NCBI GenBank assembly: GCA_032622095.1
Contig: CP136061.1
Location: 193,202,369 to 193,266,368 of the forward strand
Direction: 5' to 3'
DNA from: Siphonodentalium dalli
Lineage: Eukaryota > Mollusca > Scaphopoda > Gadilida > Siphonodentaliidae
Length of the DNA: 64,000 bases
Shown here: piece after piece, positions 44,574 through 56,877 of the stretch
Position numbering within the stretch: the first letter of the stretch is position 1
Layout of the letters: every line of letters begins with the position of its first letter
Made by a program: the position numbers and the translations under genes
The notes under the pieces: generated by a model
Databases searched by the model: none
What the model saw: the letters and a program-made list of their open reading frames with translations, nothing else
What the model was told of the DNA's origin: nothing

Positions 44574-44673
44574 TAATAAGTTCAACAAACAACCATATAT
44601 ATATGAACATTTCCTAAAGGAACTACTTGTTAATGAGTATCTGGTATAGAACGGTTCATTCTATCACACCTAC

Positions 44674-44779
44674 CTAAACTCTCGTGCGCAAGTATCTTCT
44701 CATTGAGTGTGGGCTGAGCCTGCCTGATTGCATCAACACCGACAACACCGTCTGGCTCATCCATGGCAACATACAGTTT
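44674..44779 (-). CDS. ATR: ATR exon 9 (FAT)
   Basis: This 106-bp exon encodes KLYVAMDEPDGVVGVDAIRQ and AQPTLNEKILAHESLG. MDEPDGV.GV.AIR and ILEHESLG are hallmark ATR FAT sequences. The acceptor ACGAACAG has a weak pyrimidine tract; the donor is GTAGGT. A TTAA-type element ends about 15 bp downstream of the donor. Confidence 0.96.
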
Positions 44780-45481
44780 CTGTTCGTAAAACATAAGTTA
44801 TTGTGATGAATTGACGGTAACATGGTGTGACTCATTTCAGTGTCAGTTTTCATGGGCAGTTCAAACTGGATATACCGTCCATAAATTTTAATATGGTCGC
44901 CAATTGTTGCTCCCGAAAACACCTTTCGGCCTGTAATGTATCTGCCAATGCTTTGTTTATATAACATTGTTGTTTTATCATTATTTCACCAAAGTCACTA
45001 TTTTTGTTAAATTTAATTCTTTGATCAACTCTTGACTCAAATTGAATATTATCTTGAGGCCAGACACTGAAATTGATTGAAAATGGGTGATGTCGATCAG
45101 AACTGCAGCTTCGGCTATAGTCGATATCATAAATACAACTTTCCAAGGCATTTCAAACTATGATAACAGTGGCCGTAGCCATGTAGATGGCTCCGATCAG
45201 TATGTTCCATCGGCTATTCATGAGCATTATCAAACTTATAGTTTTCTGTTATTTTAATTTTATCGTACTAGTATCATTCAGAACTAATTATTGCAGTGAA
45301 AAAACTTGGTGATGTATATCATTTTTTTTCATTGGCCGCCATTTTTGGAAATGATCGCAGCCAACAACTCGCAGCCAAGAAAAAAATACAAAAATTAAAT
45401 AAAAATTCAATGTGGAAGAGTTTTAACGACATGAGTGGAGCCTGAGAACATGTAAATTTTATTTAATGGCCTAATGCTCAC
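44780..45481. other. ATR intron between exons 8 and 9, no supported gene
   Basis: Short open frames at 44850-45146 have no recognisable domain and no splice context. No repeats were recognised. Confidence 0.5.
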
Positions 45482-45663
45482 CTGCATGAGATCGAGGTGG
45501 TCCTGTGTGCTCTGATTGCGATCCACCACAAACTGTTCGAGATGCATCAGCGATCGCGTGTACGCCTTACATTTAAAACATGTCTCTGCTAGTATATCCT
45601 GCGGGATCTTCTCCAGGAACTTATTCACAACCTTATATCCCGGGTCTCGAAGATATGCAGGTT
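45482..45663 (-). CDS. ATR: ATR exon 8 (start of FAT domain)
   Basis: This 182-bp exon encodes (E)PAYLRDPGYKVVNKFLEKIP, then QDILAETCFKCKAYTRSLMH and LEQFVVDRNQSTQDHLDLMQ. It matches the pattern FL..IPQD.LA.ASF..KAYTRA..H.E of ATR at about the start of FAT. The acceptor is TTATTTTAG and the donor is GTGAGC. Confidence 0.95.
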
Positions 45664-45780
45664 CTAAAATAAAGAAATTGACAAAAGGAAATATGATACT
45701 CCAACTAAATTAGACTCACTAATAAGATGGAGAGACTGAAATCAAAATCCTCATTTTGTTTAAGTTAGTATAATGTGTAT

Positions 45781-46247
45781 CATGCCTGAGTTTAGTGTGC
45801 CAGTCATTTACAGAATGAGGACCCCAGAAAGTGAATTTAGTGATGCTATCCCGCACAGTGGGCTAGAATCACCAAATTCACCCTCTGAGGACCTCATTCT
45901 GCATGGTCTCATCTGCTATGGGAGACATGAACTCAGATTGGAGTTCCCAAATGGTGAATATAATTATTATATAATTATAGACCCATTGGTAACCTCGATT
46001 ATGCAATGTGTCATCTGCCAATTTAGGAACATGGAGAAAATAAACTAAAAAAGAAATAGAATCTATGTGAAGAAGTTTCTATACAAATTTGATAATAAAG
46101 AAACTTTCCAGAGTAAATGAGACCTAAGAGAATGAGGTCCCAGAGGGTGAATTTGGTGATACTAGCCCACCATGTGGAATAGCATCACTAAATTAACCCT
46201 CTGGGAAACTCATTCTGCAAATAACAGGCACACTAAACTCAGGCGTG
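45781..46247. mobile_element. Palindromic hAT-like MITE, copy 4, with 8-bp duplication
   Basis: ATGTGTAT flanks it at 45773-45780 and 46248-46255. The ends CATGCCTGAGTTTAGTGTGC and CACGCCTGAGTTTAGTGTGC are inverted. It is the best-preserved copy of this family in the window. Confidence 0.9.
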
Positions 46248-46799
46248 ATGTGTATTCCCTAGACAAACTCTACCCAACAGTAAACTAGCGAACGGAAGTC
46301 ACGAGAGAAATTGTACAATGTATAGTTCCCTTAAATAGTCAGATGAAATGCTTGTAGTTATTACTCTATGAATCCAGGATTATTATTATACTTGCTTAAA
46401 AATCAAAAGACAATATATACCATTAAACAGGAATATATCATATCCCATAGCCATGGTTCATACAAGTTTTTCAAAGTGAAATTCCAGTACATTTCCAGTA
46501 TTAAAAGACAAAATTTCAAGTAAATTTTTGATTATACTATCACTAATATTTTATAGATCGACTTTTATAGATTTTATAAAATAATAACTTATTATAATTA
46601 TGTTACTGGTAATCACTATACAAATAAAAGGACGCTCGGCCACAGTGTCCCCCGAACCGGTGGCTTCATTTGGAGCGGAGGCTTTATAGAAGTATACTAT
46701 ATGGATAAGACACTTGTGCATTGTCTCATTACTGTCATGCATACAAATAACCAAATCTTAAAAAAACTCTTAAAGTAAAAATATAACCTCAAATTGGCA

Positions 46800-47715
46800 C
46801 AAAATGAAGAAAATTACAAGAAAAATCGAATTTTCTAAGTCGAAAAGCCCATAACTCTGAGCAAAATCATCGGTTCAAACTCAAATTCGTCGAACTTGAT
46901 CTGTCTTTTGTGCTAGTAAACCTACATATACCAAATTTAATTTCATTCAGTACACATTTTCTAAAGTTTTCATCCGGAAACCTCAAATTGGCAAAAATTC
47001 TAAATAAAAAAGGGACATAACTCTGGTGAAAATTGGCGGGTGGAACCCGAATTCGAACTTGACCTGTGTTTTGCTGGGAGAAAGAGACATACCATATTTG
47101 ATTTAAATCTGATTAACTCTACTAAAGTTATCATCCGGACACCAACTTTTGGGGTTTTATATGTCCGGTCGGCGGACAAAAAAGGGCCATAACTCTCGCA
47201 AAAATTCGAAATTCGAACTTGAGCTGTATTTTGATATAAGTAATCCACAAAAAAACGGGTTTTGCATATAAACAATCCAAAATCAAGTTATCATCCGGAA
47301 ACCAAAAAAAAGAAGAAAATTGAATTTTATATATCGAAAAAGGGGCATAACTCTGCCAAAAATGGTCGGGCAGAACCCAAGTTCGAACTTGACCTGTGTT
47401 TTGCTGGAAGAAAGTAATATACCAAATTTGGTTTAAATCCGATTAACTCTACTAAAGTTATCATCCGGAAACCAACTTTCAGGGGTTTTCCAAGTCAAAA
47501 AAGGGCCATAACTCTCGCAAAAATGGGCGGAGCAAACCCATATTCGAACTTGACCTTTATTTTGGTCTGATAAACTCACCTATGAAATTTGCTTTTGATC
47601 TAATAACCGAAACTAAAGTTATCATCCGGAAACCATTTCCGGACGCATGCACGGACGGACGGACGGACACCGGCTATTTTAATAGTCCCCCAATTTTTTT
47701 TTTTCAGGGAACAAT
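46800..47715. repeat. Pearl-like tandem array, about 155-175-bp units
   Basis: Five units start near 46838, 47003, 47178, 47332 and 47493 with AAAAGGGnCATAACTCT. They contain CGAACTTGACCTGTnTTTTG and AAAGTTATCATCCGGAAACC. They end in a GGACGGACGGACGGACA microsatellite (47652-47668), then AATAGTCCCCCAATTTTT and a poor hairpin. Confidence 0.8.
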
Positions 47716-48661
47716 AATTAAACACTCAATTTAATAGGTTTAACAGAAATGATGAACTAGGAACTAAAACTTCAATGGCACTGTCAATGTATTCAGCGCT
47801 TTTGAGTTAGCATTCCATCTCCATTTGGAGTAATATAAAAGTTTGGCCAAATGAAATGTTTACTGGTCAGTTTTTGAAAAAAAACTGGCCATTGGCCAAT
47901 TTGGCCACCGACAGTGCAAACACTACATATGACTCCTATTGATAGATTGTAAATTAGAAAATAGGGATTAAATGTGTGGCCAAATTGTATGTACAATATA
48001 GAAATAACATACATAAAAATATCCCCAAATCGGCCTATGAAAAGAGTAAGTTATAACGGCGTACATCGCTTTTATAAATTACCACATGTATTTGTTGCGA
48101 AAATTAGGTGATTTTCCACAAAATTTCGGAAAAATCTGGATATCTGCCTCATGAATTCCAGACCTTCACTGATTAGGACAGTCAACTGGCAGAGTTCGCA
48201 GCCAATCAAACACAAATCCCATGATCAGGTGGTATTATTTTCATGTCCGATTACCAACATCTGTCAACACAACGCGTATCTGTAGTAAGACAAAATGTCT
48301 AATAAATGTGTTTTGGATTCCAATTTCTCTTAATTTCTGGATAATTGTGGATATTAAATTATATTTCAATGGATTATTTCGCCGCCACATGATTAATAAG
48401 TAATGGTTTTGATAAAATAGTAACTTTGTTAATTGTAAGCGATAAGTACGTGACCCGAATCAACTCTATAGGGAAGGTAACAGACCGAAGAATTGAAAAT
48501 TTAAACACGCCCATGGGAACCCTAAAAATTTAAACACACCCATGGGAACCCTAAAAATTAAAATAAGCCCATGGGTACCCTGAAAATCTAAATACGCCAA
48601 TGGGAACCCCGAAAATTTAATTATGTAAGGCATCTGACTGGTGCAAAAACTTAGCTCCTAC
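47716..48661. other. ATR intron with a 33-bp tandem repeat
   Basis: 48496-48620 holds four copies of about 33 bp containing AATTTAAACACnCCCATGGG and AACCCTAA. The rest is non-coding. Confidence 0.6.
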
Positions 48662-48833
48662 CTTTGGAACCAGGTGTGTCTGCAGCCTTGAGCTGAGCCC
48701 GATGACATTTCCATTTGGCGAGGTAATCGATAACTTCATAAATCGTTTGAGCTGACATGTGACGAAAATCTGATGTGCTACCGATTGCTGATTGTTTCTC
48801 TTGATTCAGCACTTCCATCATTTCTTTGAAAAT
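48662..48833 (-). CDS. ATR: ATR exon 7 (before FAT)
   Basis: This 172-bp exon encodes IFKEMMEVLNQEKQSAIG, then a stretch with TIYEVIDYLAKWKCHR. It aligns with the ATR region Q.VF..LD.L.QW just before FAT. The acceptor is CTTTTCAG and the donor is GTAGGA. It leaves one base (G), completed as glutamate by the next exon. Confidence 0.92.
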
Positions 48834-48919
48834 CTGAAAAGGAACAATAAATGTCCACATAATGTTGAGTCCCTGATTTTATCTTTCCTGAGCTACCAAT
48901 AAGCAATTTTATTCATTAA

Positions 48920-49186
48920 CCCTGTCTATATGAAATACTCAAGTAGATCACTTAGGAAATCTTCACATAATAAGTTCAACAAACAACCTATAAACGACCA
49001 TAGGTAGTTTGTGATTATTATCTGAATATTTACCACCAATGAATATGAATCTTTCTGCACTTGTACCATCTTCTTGTATGTCTGTCGTCTGCTCTTATGA
49101 GCTGAACATCCCACAAAATGATTACTAGACCAATATAAGGTATACATTTATAGTAGAATGGGAGAATCCATTCAGTACAAAAAGGG
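48920..49186. mobile_element. TTAA-type MITE (CCCTTTCTATACT family)
   Basis: TTAA is at 48916-48919 and 49187-49190. The ends are CCCTGTCTATATGAAAT and, inverted, CCCTTTTTGTACTGAATGG. The centre has GAAATCTTCACATAATAAGT/ATTATCTGAATATTT palindromes. Confidence 0.82.
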
Positions 49187-49324
49187 TTAATTCTTGTATA
49201 AAATAGGGGCAAAAATATATATTCCGCCAACATACAAAATATCTGCGGCCTAGAAGTGTCCACTAACCGATAGAAAAATGAATCAATTTAGCTTTTAACT
49301 TATCTGCTCTTTTTAATCTGCAGT

Positions 49325-49435
49325 AATGAGAGCTTTCCGATGAATGGCAACAAGCCATATTTTCGACTAAATCATGAAAAATTACCCATAATTCTGCTGT
49401 GGTTAAGGAGTTGATTATTTAGGGCATTATTGTAG
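49325..49435. mobile_element. Half of a TA-type palindromic MITE
   Basis: It shares AATGGCAACAAGCCATATTT and GAGTTGATTATTTAGGGCAT with complete copies. The left half is absent. Confidence 0.65.
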
Positions 49436-50004
49436 AATCATTTGTGCATGGAACAATAAAGAGTGTTATTATCACTTATGTGAGGAAAGCTGAATGCAGC
49501 TGATAAATATTCAGTGACAGACGACCATGATTCAATCATAAGTGGAAAGTTTTCCATTGTGTGTAGTAACTGGTAGTTGGACTGCGCATGTTCACGGTAA
49601 GATTGTGATTTTAAAAAATAGTTTGATTTTAGATTCAAAATAAAAGCGTATCATTGGTTACCTCCACTTGCAACGCATTCGCAGTCATGTGTACGTAATA
49701 ATCATAGATAGAAAGATCGTAAGGTAGTAAATCACATGGTTAACCATGGCTTACGAACAACCAACAATATCCTCATCTGCGACGACATCACAATCGTGGG
49801 AACAAACTATTCACGATTGAATCATGGTCGTCTGAACGTTCACTAAAGCGTTTCATGGTATATCAAGTCCACGTATTATTATATCACATGTTTTTTGTTC
49901 TATTGTGATTGCCAGAATAAATTACTTGAGGCTTGAAGTTATGTGATCATTAAATATTAATATAATGATGATTATACAACACCATAAGCTTAGTCACAAC
50001 ATAC

Positions 50005-50142
50005 CTCATCTGCGTCCTTCTCCGTTCCGTCCTGTAACACCTGTACGACGATGTGAGGCAGCAGGTAGAATCCTGTCGGGAAGTGATGCTTTATAGAGGC
50101 GCTACATGACTGGAACACTTTATAAGCCTTCTCCTGTTTCAC
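50005..50142 (-). CDS. ATR: ATR exon 6 (solenoid)
   Basis: This 138-bp exon has exactly 46 codons, phase 0 at both ends. It encodes VKQEKAYKVFQSCSASIKHH and continues FPTGFYLLPHIVVQVLQDG. The block YLLPH..V.VL is characteristic of ATR. The acceptor is TTGACAG and the donor is GTATGT. Confidence 0.94.
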
Positions 50143-50214
50143 CTGTCAACCAAAAATAAAACACAGAAATTAGGCCATGCAAACATGCAAAGTTAATTTC
50201 CTATTCACAGGCCA

Positions 50215-53130
50215 AACTAGAGGTGTGACTGTCCCAATGGGACTAAGGATACCCACCCCACCCCCTCATTTTTAAAACACTTAAGATGTTTCACATGTCA
50301 GTAAATATTTAGTTAAAATAATAAAATAACATATTCCCAATGCAGGTGCACAACGCTAACCCTAATCCTAAACCTATTGATCAAACGAGAGGCCGATCAC
50401 GATCGGCAGATGTTTAACCCATACCTTGGCGATAGCGACTAGCCATAACTGATTATTTGTCAAAGATATGATCACAGGAATTAATCCATATATCAGTACC
50501 CAACTTGAAATCAAAAGCTCCAATAATTTGTCTTAAGAAAGGGTTAAAGTATTTGGGTTGGGGAGGAGTAGTTTTAAATCTCATAACTCTGTCCCTATTC
50601 ACACAAGGACCTCTCACTATGAGATCCAATGGTTTAGTGATTTCGGAGGACATGTTTAGAGTTTAAGTTAACTCATTGGAAGCAAAAGTGATAAATCCCT
50701 ATCTTTGCCACTTTTGACATGCCAGATATTCAAAATTGATTATTCACTTCTAAAGAGAAATTATAATTGCTTAGAACGACATATATGTAGGGGATTCCAT
50801 CTCGTATTTAAATGGTACTTTAATTACCCCCCCCCTTCCCCCATTCTCCCCAGTTATTTGTTTATCAAACATGGACAGATATAAAATCAGATCTGACCTG
50901 TGTATTAAATAAGATTAAGTGTTTCATAACAGGGGTGTATGGTTTTCAAAAATATATGTAGTTTATACAATTCAAAAGTATTATCTATATAATGTTATAC
51001 AGACATAATATGATGGGGATGCTGGCACCTATGACCACTAAATCGTTCATATAAAAGAAAGTAAGTTAGCCCTCATTTGAATGGTTTCACACATTACAAT
51101 GTTTTACAAGTAGCTTGGGCACTAAAAGCCACAACCTTCAATGTTAATCTTCTAAGTGCTCTGTGGCCCCTAAAATTCAATCAACCATGAAAATGTGAAC
51201 AAATGGGAAAATAAGGTTCTTGGAAATACTAACATCTACCATATTGATTTTTAAAACAAGTCATCACTTACAATAGTCATGTATATTTATCTGCCTGTTT
51301 CCCATTGCATAGATAAATCATATTGGCTATCAGCTGTTGTTTTAATTTCAAATTGAAAGCACGTGTCTGAAGGGGTAATATATTTTTCAAAAATCAATTA
51401 ATCAGTCAATACCAAAATTGATAGAAGTGAATAGTGTGCAAAGATACCCAATAGATATTAAGAGATATGAGGAAGAGTCCATGTACATTATAGCATGTGT
51501 CTATGGAAACCTTGGAAAGGGTTAATTATTTTTGAAGCAAATTAATGGAATTTAAGAAGACACTTATATAGGTGAGGGGGGCCCTTATCTCACCCTGTAA
51601 TGAAATTTCAAGAATAGGAGAAACACCAGACTTGTGCTGCCATTAATCAATTTGAAAGTTAGAATAAACAAACAGCCAGCCACCAGTGTTGTTTATCTTG
51701 CTTGACCCACCAGAGCTCTGTATCATATGTCATCACTCATTTCATAACAGATTTCACTTGGAATGACAACATCTATAAAAATCCTCTCATATACTCTGGA
51801 TGTTGGATGATCACATGGTAATTTATTGATATCATTATATTACATGAAACTATTGCAATAAAATCTTCATATTTTCAAAACAGGATATCACACCTAATTA
51901 ATCGTATAAAACTAAAATAAATGAAAGTGTCAATTTTTTTTTATTATTTAATTTTTTTTTTATTGTTATTTAAAGTTCAAACAAATTTTAATATTTGTAT
52001 ATGCTAAATTTAGCAAGGAGCTAAATCTATTATTTTTTTTTTTTTCTCGAAAAAGGGGCATAACTCCTTTAAAATTAATCGGATCAAACCCATATTCGGA
52101 CTCGATCTGTATTGTTGGCTGTGAAAAAAATGTTTGAGTTATGGCAGAATGCGTGAATTATAAGTTGAAAAAGGGCCATAACTCTGTAACAAAAACTCGG
52201 ATCAAACCCAAATTCGAACTCGATCTGTATTTTGGGCTGAGAAACCCATATACAAAATTTGGTTTCGATCGGATAGAAAATGTTTGAGTTATCGCATTAC
52301 TCGTAAAGTGTCTACGGACAGACAGACGGACAGACGGACAGACGGACGAACGACGAGTGGTCAATCCGGGCAACGACACTATGTTTACCATACTATGGTA
52401 TGGGTAAACATAAAAATGTAGGAATAAAAGCTCAGACAATATTATGCATGTTGCGAAAATGTTCCTAGTCGAAAAAGGGGAATAACTCCACACAAAAAAG
52501 TCGGTCAGTAATTCATAATCGCAGGTGCCCAGTTTCCCATGGTTCTAAATATATGTGTCAAGTTTCAAAAACATTGACGTAAAAATGTAGGAATAAATGC
52601 TCGGACAAAATTATGCATGTTGCATACAAAATTTCGCAGTCGAAAAAGGGAGATATCTCCACCAAAAAAAGCCGAACAGACGTCATAATCGCAGGTGCAC
52701 AGGTTTCCATGGTACTAAATATCTGTGCCAAGTTTTTAAAAAATTGACTTAAAAATGTAGGAATAAATGCTCGGACAAAATAATACATGTTGCAAAAAAA
52801 ATTCTAAGTAAAAAAAGGGGGGATAACTCCACCAAAAAAGTCGGCCAGTAGTCATAATCAGAGGTGCATAGGTTCCCATGGTTCTAAATATATGTGTCAC
52901 GTTTCAAAAACATTGACCTAAAAATTTAGGAATAAATGCTCAGACAAAATATTACATGTTGCGAAAAAGGGGGATAACTCCACAAAATAAATTCTGACAG
53001 ACATCATAATCGCAGGTGCTCAGGCTCCCATGGTGGTTGATGTCGGTGCCAAGTTTCATGGAAAATGATAAAAAAAAACAACTGAGAAAAACTCAGGACA
53101 AATTTGTGTTCAAGGACGATGACGGCGAGG
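50215..53130. mobile_element. Pearl-like element split by a 2-kb insertion
   Basis: 50215-50390 carries the left end ACTAGAGGTGTGACTGTCCC and first unit. 52411-53130 continues with AAAAATGTAGGAATAAAAGC and three more units, at the point where intact copies are continuous. The tail is truncated, without the terminal hairpin. It then runs into a fragment of the AAGATGGCTGC family tail (53140-53280, ending GTCAAGTTGAGCTAA). Confidence 0.7.
50391..52410. other. Sequence inserted in a pearl-like element, no gene seen
   Basis: It is A+T-rich and non-coding for its first 1.6 kb. From about 52030 it carries two pearl-like units (CGAAAAAGGGGCATAACTCC, AAATTCGAACTCGATCTGTA), then a GACAGACAGACGGACAGACG microsatellite and a hairpin ATGTTTACCATACTATGGTA near 52380-52409. 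The last part is thus the 3' end of another element. Confidence 0.5.
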
Positions 53131-53576
53131 TTTTTTAACGAATTTCTGAAAAAATTGATGGCTCCCATCTAGAGGTCACCCAAAGATCCATGTGAAGTTT
53201 GGTGATGATCGGCGGACGGATATGGCCTGTAGGCCAACCCATGGCAATAGCTCAAGCTTGACTTTGTCAAGTTGAGCTAAAAAAGGATACTAATATCACC
53301 AAATTGAGTGCCACTGATACATTTTTTTATGAGATTGCATTCGCCACATTTTTAACACATAGTGCTTAAACATAGTAAAATGATAGTAAAGACAAATGTT
53401 TAAACATAGTCAAATCACAGTAATAATCAGAAATCTGAACTGGAATGCTGGTCTTTTCAACCTCACTTCCTCAGATGTTTGTGTAATAAACGTACCCAAA
53501 TTATTTGAGACAAATTAAAGTTTTCCGACATATTAAGCACAAATAAAAAGTTTGCATGCGCTGTGTTTTGGTACCA

Positions 53577-54039
53577 TGCCTGAGCTTAGTGTGGTTGTCA
53601 TTTGCAGAATAAGGTCCCAAGAGGGTGAATTTAGTGACGCTATCTGGCATAGCGGACTAGCATCAATAAATTCACCCTCTGGGGGACCTGACCTCATTCT
53701 GCTTAGGCCTCATCTTCTCTGGAAAGTTTCTTTATTATGAAATTTCTATAGAAACTTCTTCACATAGATTCTATTTTTTTTTTAGTTTAGTTTCTCTGTA
53801 GCCCCAAACTGGCAGAAGACACATTGCATAATCAAGTTTCCCAATGGGTGTACATCACAATATTCACCATTTAGAAATTTCAATCTGAGTCTATGTCTCC
53901 CATAGCAGATGAGGCCATGCAGAATGAGGTTCCCAGAGGGTGAATTTAGTGATGCCAGCCTGCTATGTGGGATAGCATCACTAAATTCAACCTCTGGGGA
54001 CCTCATTCTGCAAATGACAGGCACACTAAACTCGGGCTT
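53577..54039. mobile_element. Palindromic hAT-like MITE, copy 5 (also the empty site for 60956-63938)
   Basis: The ends CATGCCTGAGCTTAGTGTGG and CAAGCCCGAGTTTAGTGTGC are inverted. No clean 8-bp duplication was seen. Its stretch TTTTTTTTTAGTTTAGTTTC at about 53775 is uninterrupted, whereas in copy 7 the same stretch is split by a hAT-like element. Confidence 0.8.
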
Positions 54040-54121
54040 GCCATGCATGTGAATCTGAGAAATGGTAAATTAACATTGCGTTGTCTCATGTTGTTAACAA
54101 ACTGGTGCTTACAGCAATTAA

Positions 54122-54387
54122 AGGTACTCAATCCGATCAGAGGGTCCTATATTACTATTTCTTTGGCTTCGTGGGTAAAATATATTTGATTCAAGTTGAG
54201 GAACCCACACATCAAAGCTCAGAGTGATCAGATATCGATTTTTTAAATTTGTTAATTTCTCGAGATCTGGGACACTAATTTAGTCTGCCTCGTGCTCAAA
54301 CAGACAAATTGCGGGTGTAAGATGGATAACTCTAAAATTAAGTGGTTATTATAGTAATATAGGACCCTCTGATCGGATTGAGTACCT
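54122..54387. mobile_element. TTAA-type palindromic MITE (AGGTACTCAATCCGATCAGA), copy 2
   Basis: TTAA is at 54118-54121 and 54388-54391. The ends are AGGTACTCAATCCGATCAGA and, inverted, the same 20-mer. Confidence 0.9.
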
Positions 54388-54865
54388 TTAAATTACAGGT
54401 AATAATATATTCAGAATTGGATAAGGGAGGAAGACTTTTTATTTTTCCCCAAAAAATGTAGAAAGCAGAAAGTAATGGATGTGTAGGAATCTGCCAATCT
54501 ATCTCCTAATGCATTTAGCCATCACATCTTCAACAGAATCCTATCTCCATTACTAATTGTGAGTAAATGCGTGTTCGAGTTTTGAACTCTTTGAACATTC
54601 TAGACAAATTTTCAAATAAGAATATTTACTCAGTGAGGCCCTTTTTGGGTGATGCAGAAATCCAAAAATTGTTATATCTAGATGCCCAACCACAACCCCC
54701 TCCTGTGTATAGACCTCGCCAAAACCATAGAACAAGTTTTACTAAAAACGACAGCAGTTTCTGAGAAAAAGATAATTTAGTTTGAACTTAGTAGCAATTA
54801 AGTCTGTACTTACATCTGAGCCAGTCTATGTGTTAACACATGTAATTTTGAAACTTGGTACAAAC

Positions 54866-54980
54866 CTTTGTTGCTAAGTAACCGGTCCATGTACTGATCC
54901 AGTCTTTAAGATTACATCCCTTCTTGCTCCCATACACTGGCTTTTCCAGCTTTGAAAAGTCAGTTTTTTTCAGAACATAC
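54866..54980 (-). CDS. ATR: ATR exon 5 (solenoid)
   Basis: This 115-bp exon encodes YVLKKTDFSKLEKPVYGSKK, then GCNLKDWISTWTGYLATK. It matches the ATR pattern KKPIY..K.G.NF.EW.S.W.GYL.TK. The acceptor is TTTACTAG. The donor is GTTTGT, the weakest of the set, but the reading frame and homology both end there. Confidence 0.92.
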
Positions 54981-55120
54981 CTAGTAAAATAAAATATATT
55001 GGAAAATTGTTGTATTATTGCTATGTATGAAGATAAAACATCAATTTATTTGTTATTTATTTAGGAGCAAAACAACTGAAGAAGTTGCAATTTTCACTAT
55101 TAATAATAACAATACTTTAA

Positions 55121-55375
55121 CCCTCCCTATACTAAATGGATTCTCCCACTCAGTTATAAAGGCATATATGAGAATGGTTTATTATTCATTAGAGGGGTAT
55201 TCAGGTAATATTAAAGCAGACGACAGACAGAAAAACATTGTACAAGAGCAGAATGATTCATATTCATTGGTGGGAAATGTTATGGTAATAAGTTCAACAA
55301 ACATCGTTTGTTGAACCTATTTCTAAACATTTCGTAAGGGAACTGCTCGTCAATATGTATCTGGTACAGAAAGGT
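55121..55375. mobile_element. TTAA-type MITE (CCCTTTCTATACT family)
   Basis: TTAA is at 55117-55120 and 55376-55379. It begins CCCTCCCTATACTAAATGGA and contains AAATGTTATGGTAATAAGTT next to its inverse AACCTATTTCTAAACATTTC. Confidence 0.82.
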
Positions 55376-55885
55376 TTAATTATAATGGCACAAAATTGGA
55401 ACATGAAACAGTAAAAGCAACTTCAAAACTTTTGACAGTAAAATTCAGTCCTTCCATAAAGCCAACCCCTCACACTGATAACGTCAACATCCCAGCCAAC
55501 ACAACTCTTTGTCGACGTCAAATTATTGAGAAGAAATCAGTATTTTAAGTAGCTTGCATTATTGATGTTGTTTATCTTGATCTAAATTCATTTAGTTAGG
55601 TAGACAAATCCACACCCCCCTAGTTATAGTAATTAATTTTTAAACAATGGCTAGGCAGTGAAATGATACATAAAATAAATCATCAAGTGGCATATTAATT
55701 CTTGGGTTTTAACATATAAATGCAGTTACAAATGTCTGCTTTATTAGTCAAACTAGTTCCCATTTCATCATTGAAATTAGAGTAGATTCTAATCTAAATC
55801 TACAACAACACTAATTTTGAAAGCTCTGAAGACATTCAAACTACTCCTTCTGGGATATTAAACTGTTATATGATGAAATACTCAC

Positions 55886-56028
55886 TTGGAATTTATTAGG
55901 GGAGTGAGGATCTGTTTAATATGATCCGAGAAGCGATTCCACAGTTTGCTGTCATTCGGGATAGAATTTTTATTATCTGCCATTCCATAGACTTGGATGA
56001 GTTCCTGGAGAGCAAAGGCTGAACATGC
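55886..56028 (-). CDS. ATR: ATR exon 4 (solenoid)
   Basis: This 143-bp exon encodes ACSAFALQELIQVYGMADN and ends FSDHIKQILTPLINS. It matches the conserved pattern AIQELL.IYDCR...LW.RF.EHV.EIL.PHLN of ATR. The acceptor is TTTGCAG and the donor is GTGAGT. It leaves two bases (AA), which join the next exon as lysine. Confidence 0.94.
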
Positions 56029-56877
56029 CTGCAAAGAAAATAATTTACAGAAATTCTACCCCTATCCAAGTATAATATTCAATGACATTTCCAAAACTTC
56101 TCCAGGATTTTCGGGAATTTTCCATGACCTCGAGGCAATGAAATGCCATGATTTTTCCAGAGTTAGCAAGGAACTTCAACATTAAAGTTTGATGAATCTT
56201 GAATAGCTAACTACTCCTAACATCTGTGTATTAGTTAAATTGTTGGAACTGACTGGAATTTTTTTTTATTTCCAATGACCAGGGATGTGATTATATAATT
56301 CCAGGCCATGAATGCAAAGTTTAACATGCAAGAGCACTATTTTGAGTTCTCAAACCAGTTTATTAAATATTCAAATAAACCAAGGCAATATGGTTATGTC
56401 ACTGTACTGAGTTTCAGTCCATCTGGTATCGGAACCTGACCATTTTAAAAAACATTTTGTACTTGTAAATAATTCGGACTTACAATGACAGCAACATATC
56501 ATGTGGATGATTGTTTACACTCGAATCGATTGCATCCGGTAAATGGTTACAGCAATATCACAGAATTCATATAAAACTACAGATGGGCCTGTCCCAGATG
56601 GGACTAATGTATACCCCTCCATATTCAACATGTTATTCCAAAGAAGTAACCATTGCCACATATTGGAATTGGTCAATAGTATCATTGGAAATGTACTACT
56701 CACCTGCAGCTGCTCACCTGTGCGAGCATATATTCAAAGTAAAAACAGTTGAGTAACTATGGCCAATATGAGTCCGACCGAACTCCAAATCGCAGGTGCA
56801 CAGGTTCACATGATTGACCCCTGTAGCAACTTTTATTCAAATAGAACAAGAAAATTCTGAGAAAAAGTCCAAACAAA
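56029..56877. other. ATR intron with a pearl-like fragment
   Basis: About 56571-56877 has CTACAGATGGGCCTGTCCCA and AATCGCAGGTGCACAGGTTC, a diverged pearl-like left end and core. The rest is unremarkable. Confidence 0.5.

Larger units (their letters stand above)
43636..44658. mobile_element. TTAA-type MITE carrying two nested insertions
   Basis: It is the 7569-7815 family: left end CCCGTGCTATAATAAATCAT, right end GTATAGAACGG followed by TTCA. It shares its left TTAA (43632-43635) with the preceding MITE. It is interrupted by a hAT-like element (43665-44210) and a TA-type MITE (44361-44573). It ends about 15 bp from the donor of ATR exon 9. Confidence 0.78.
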
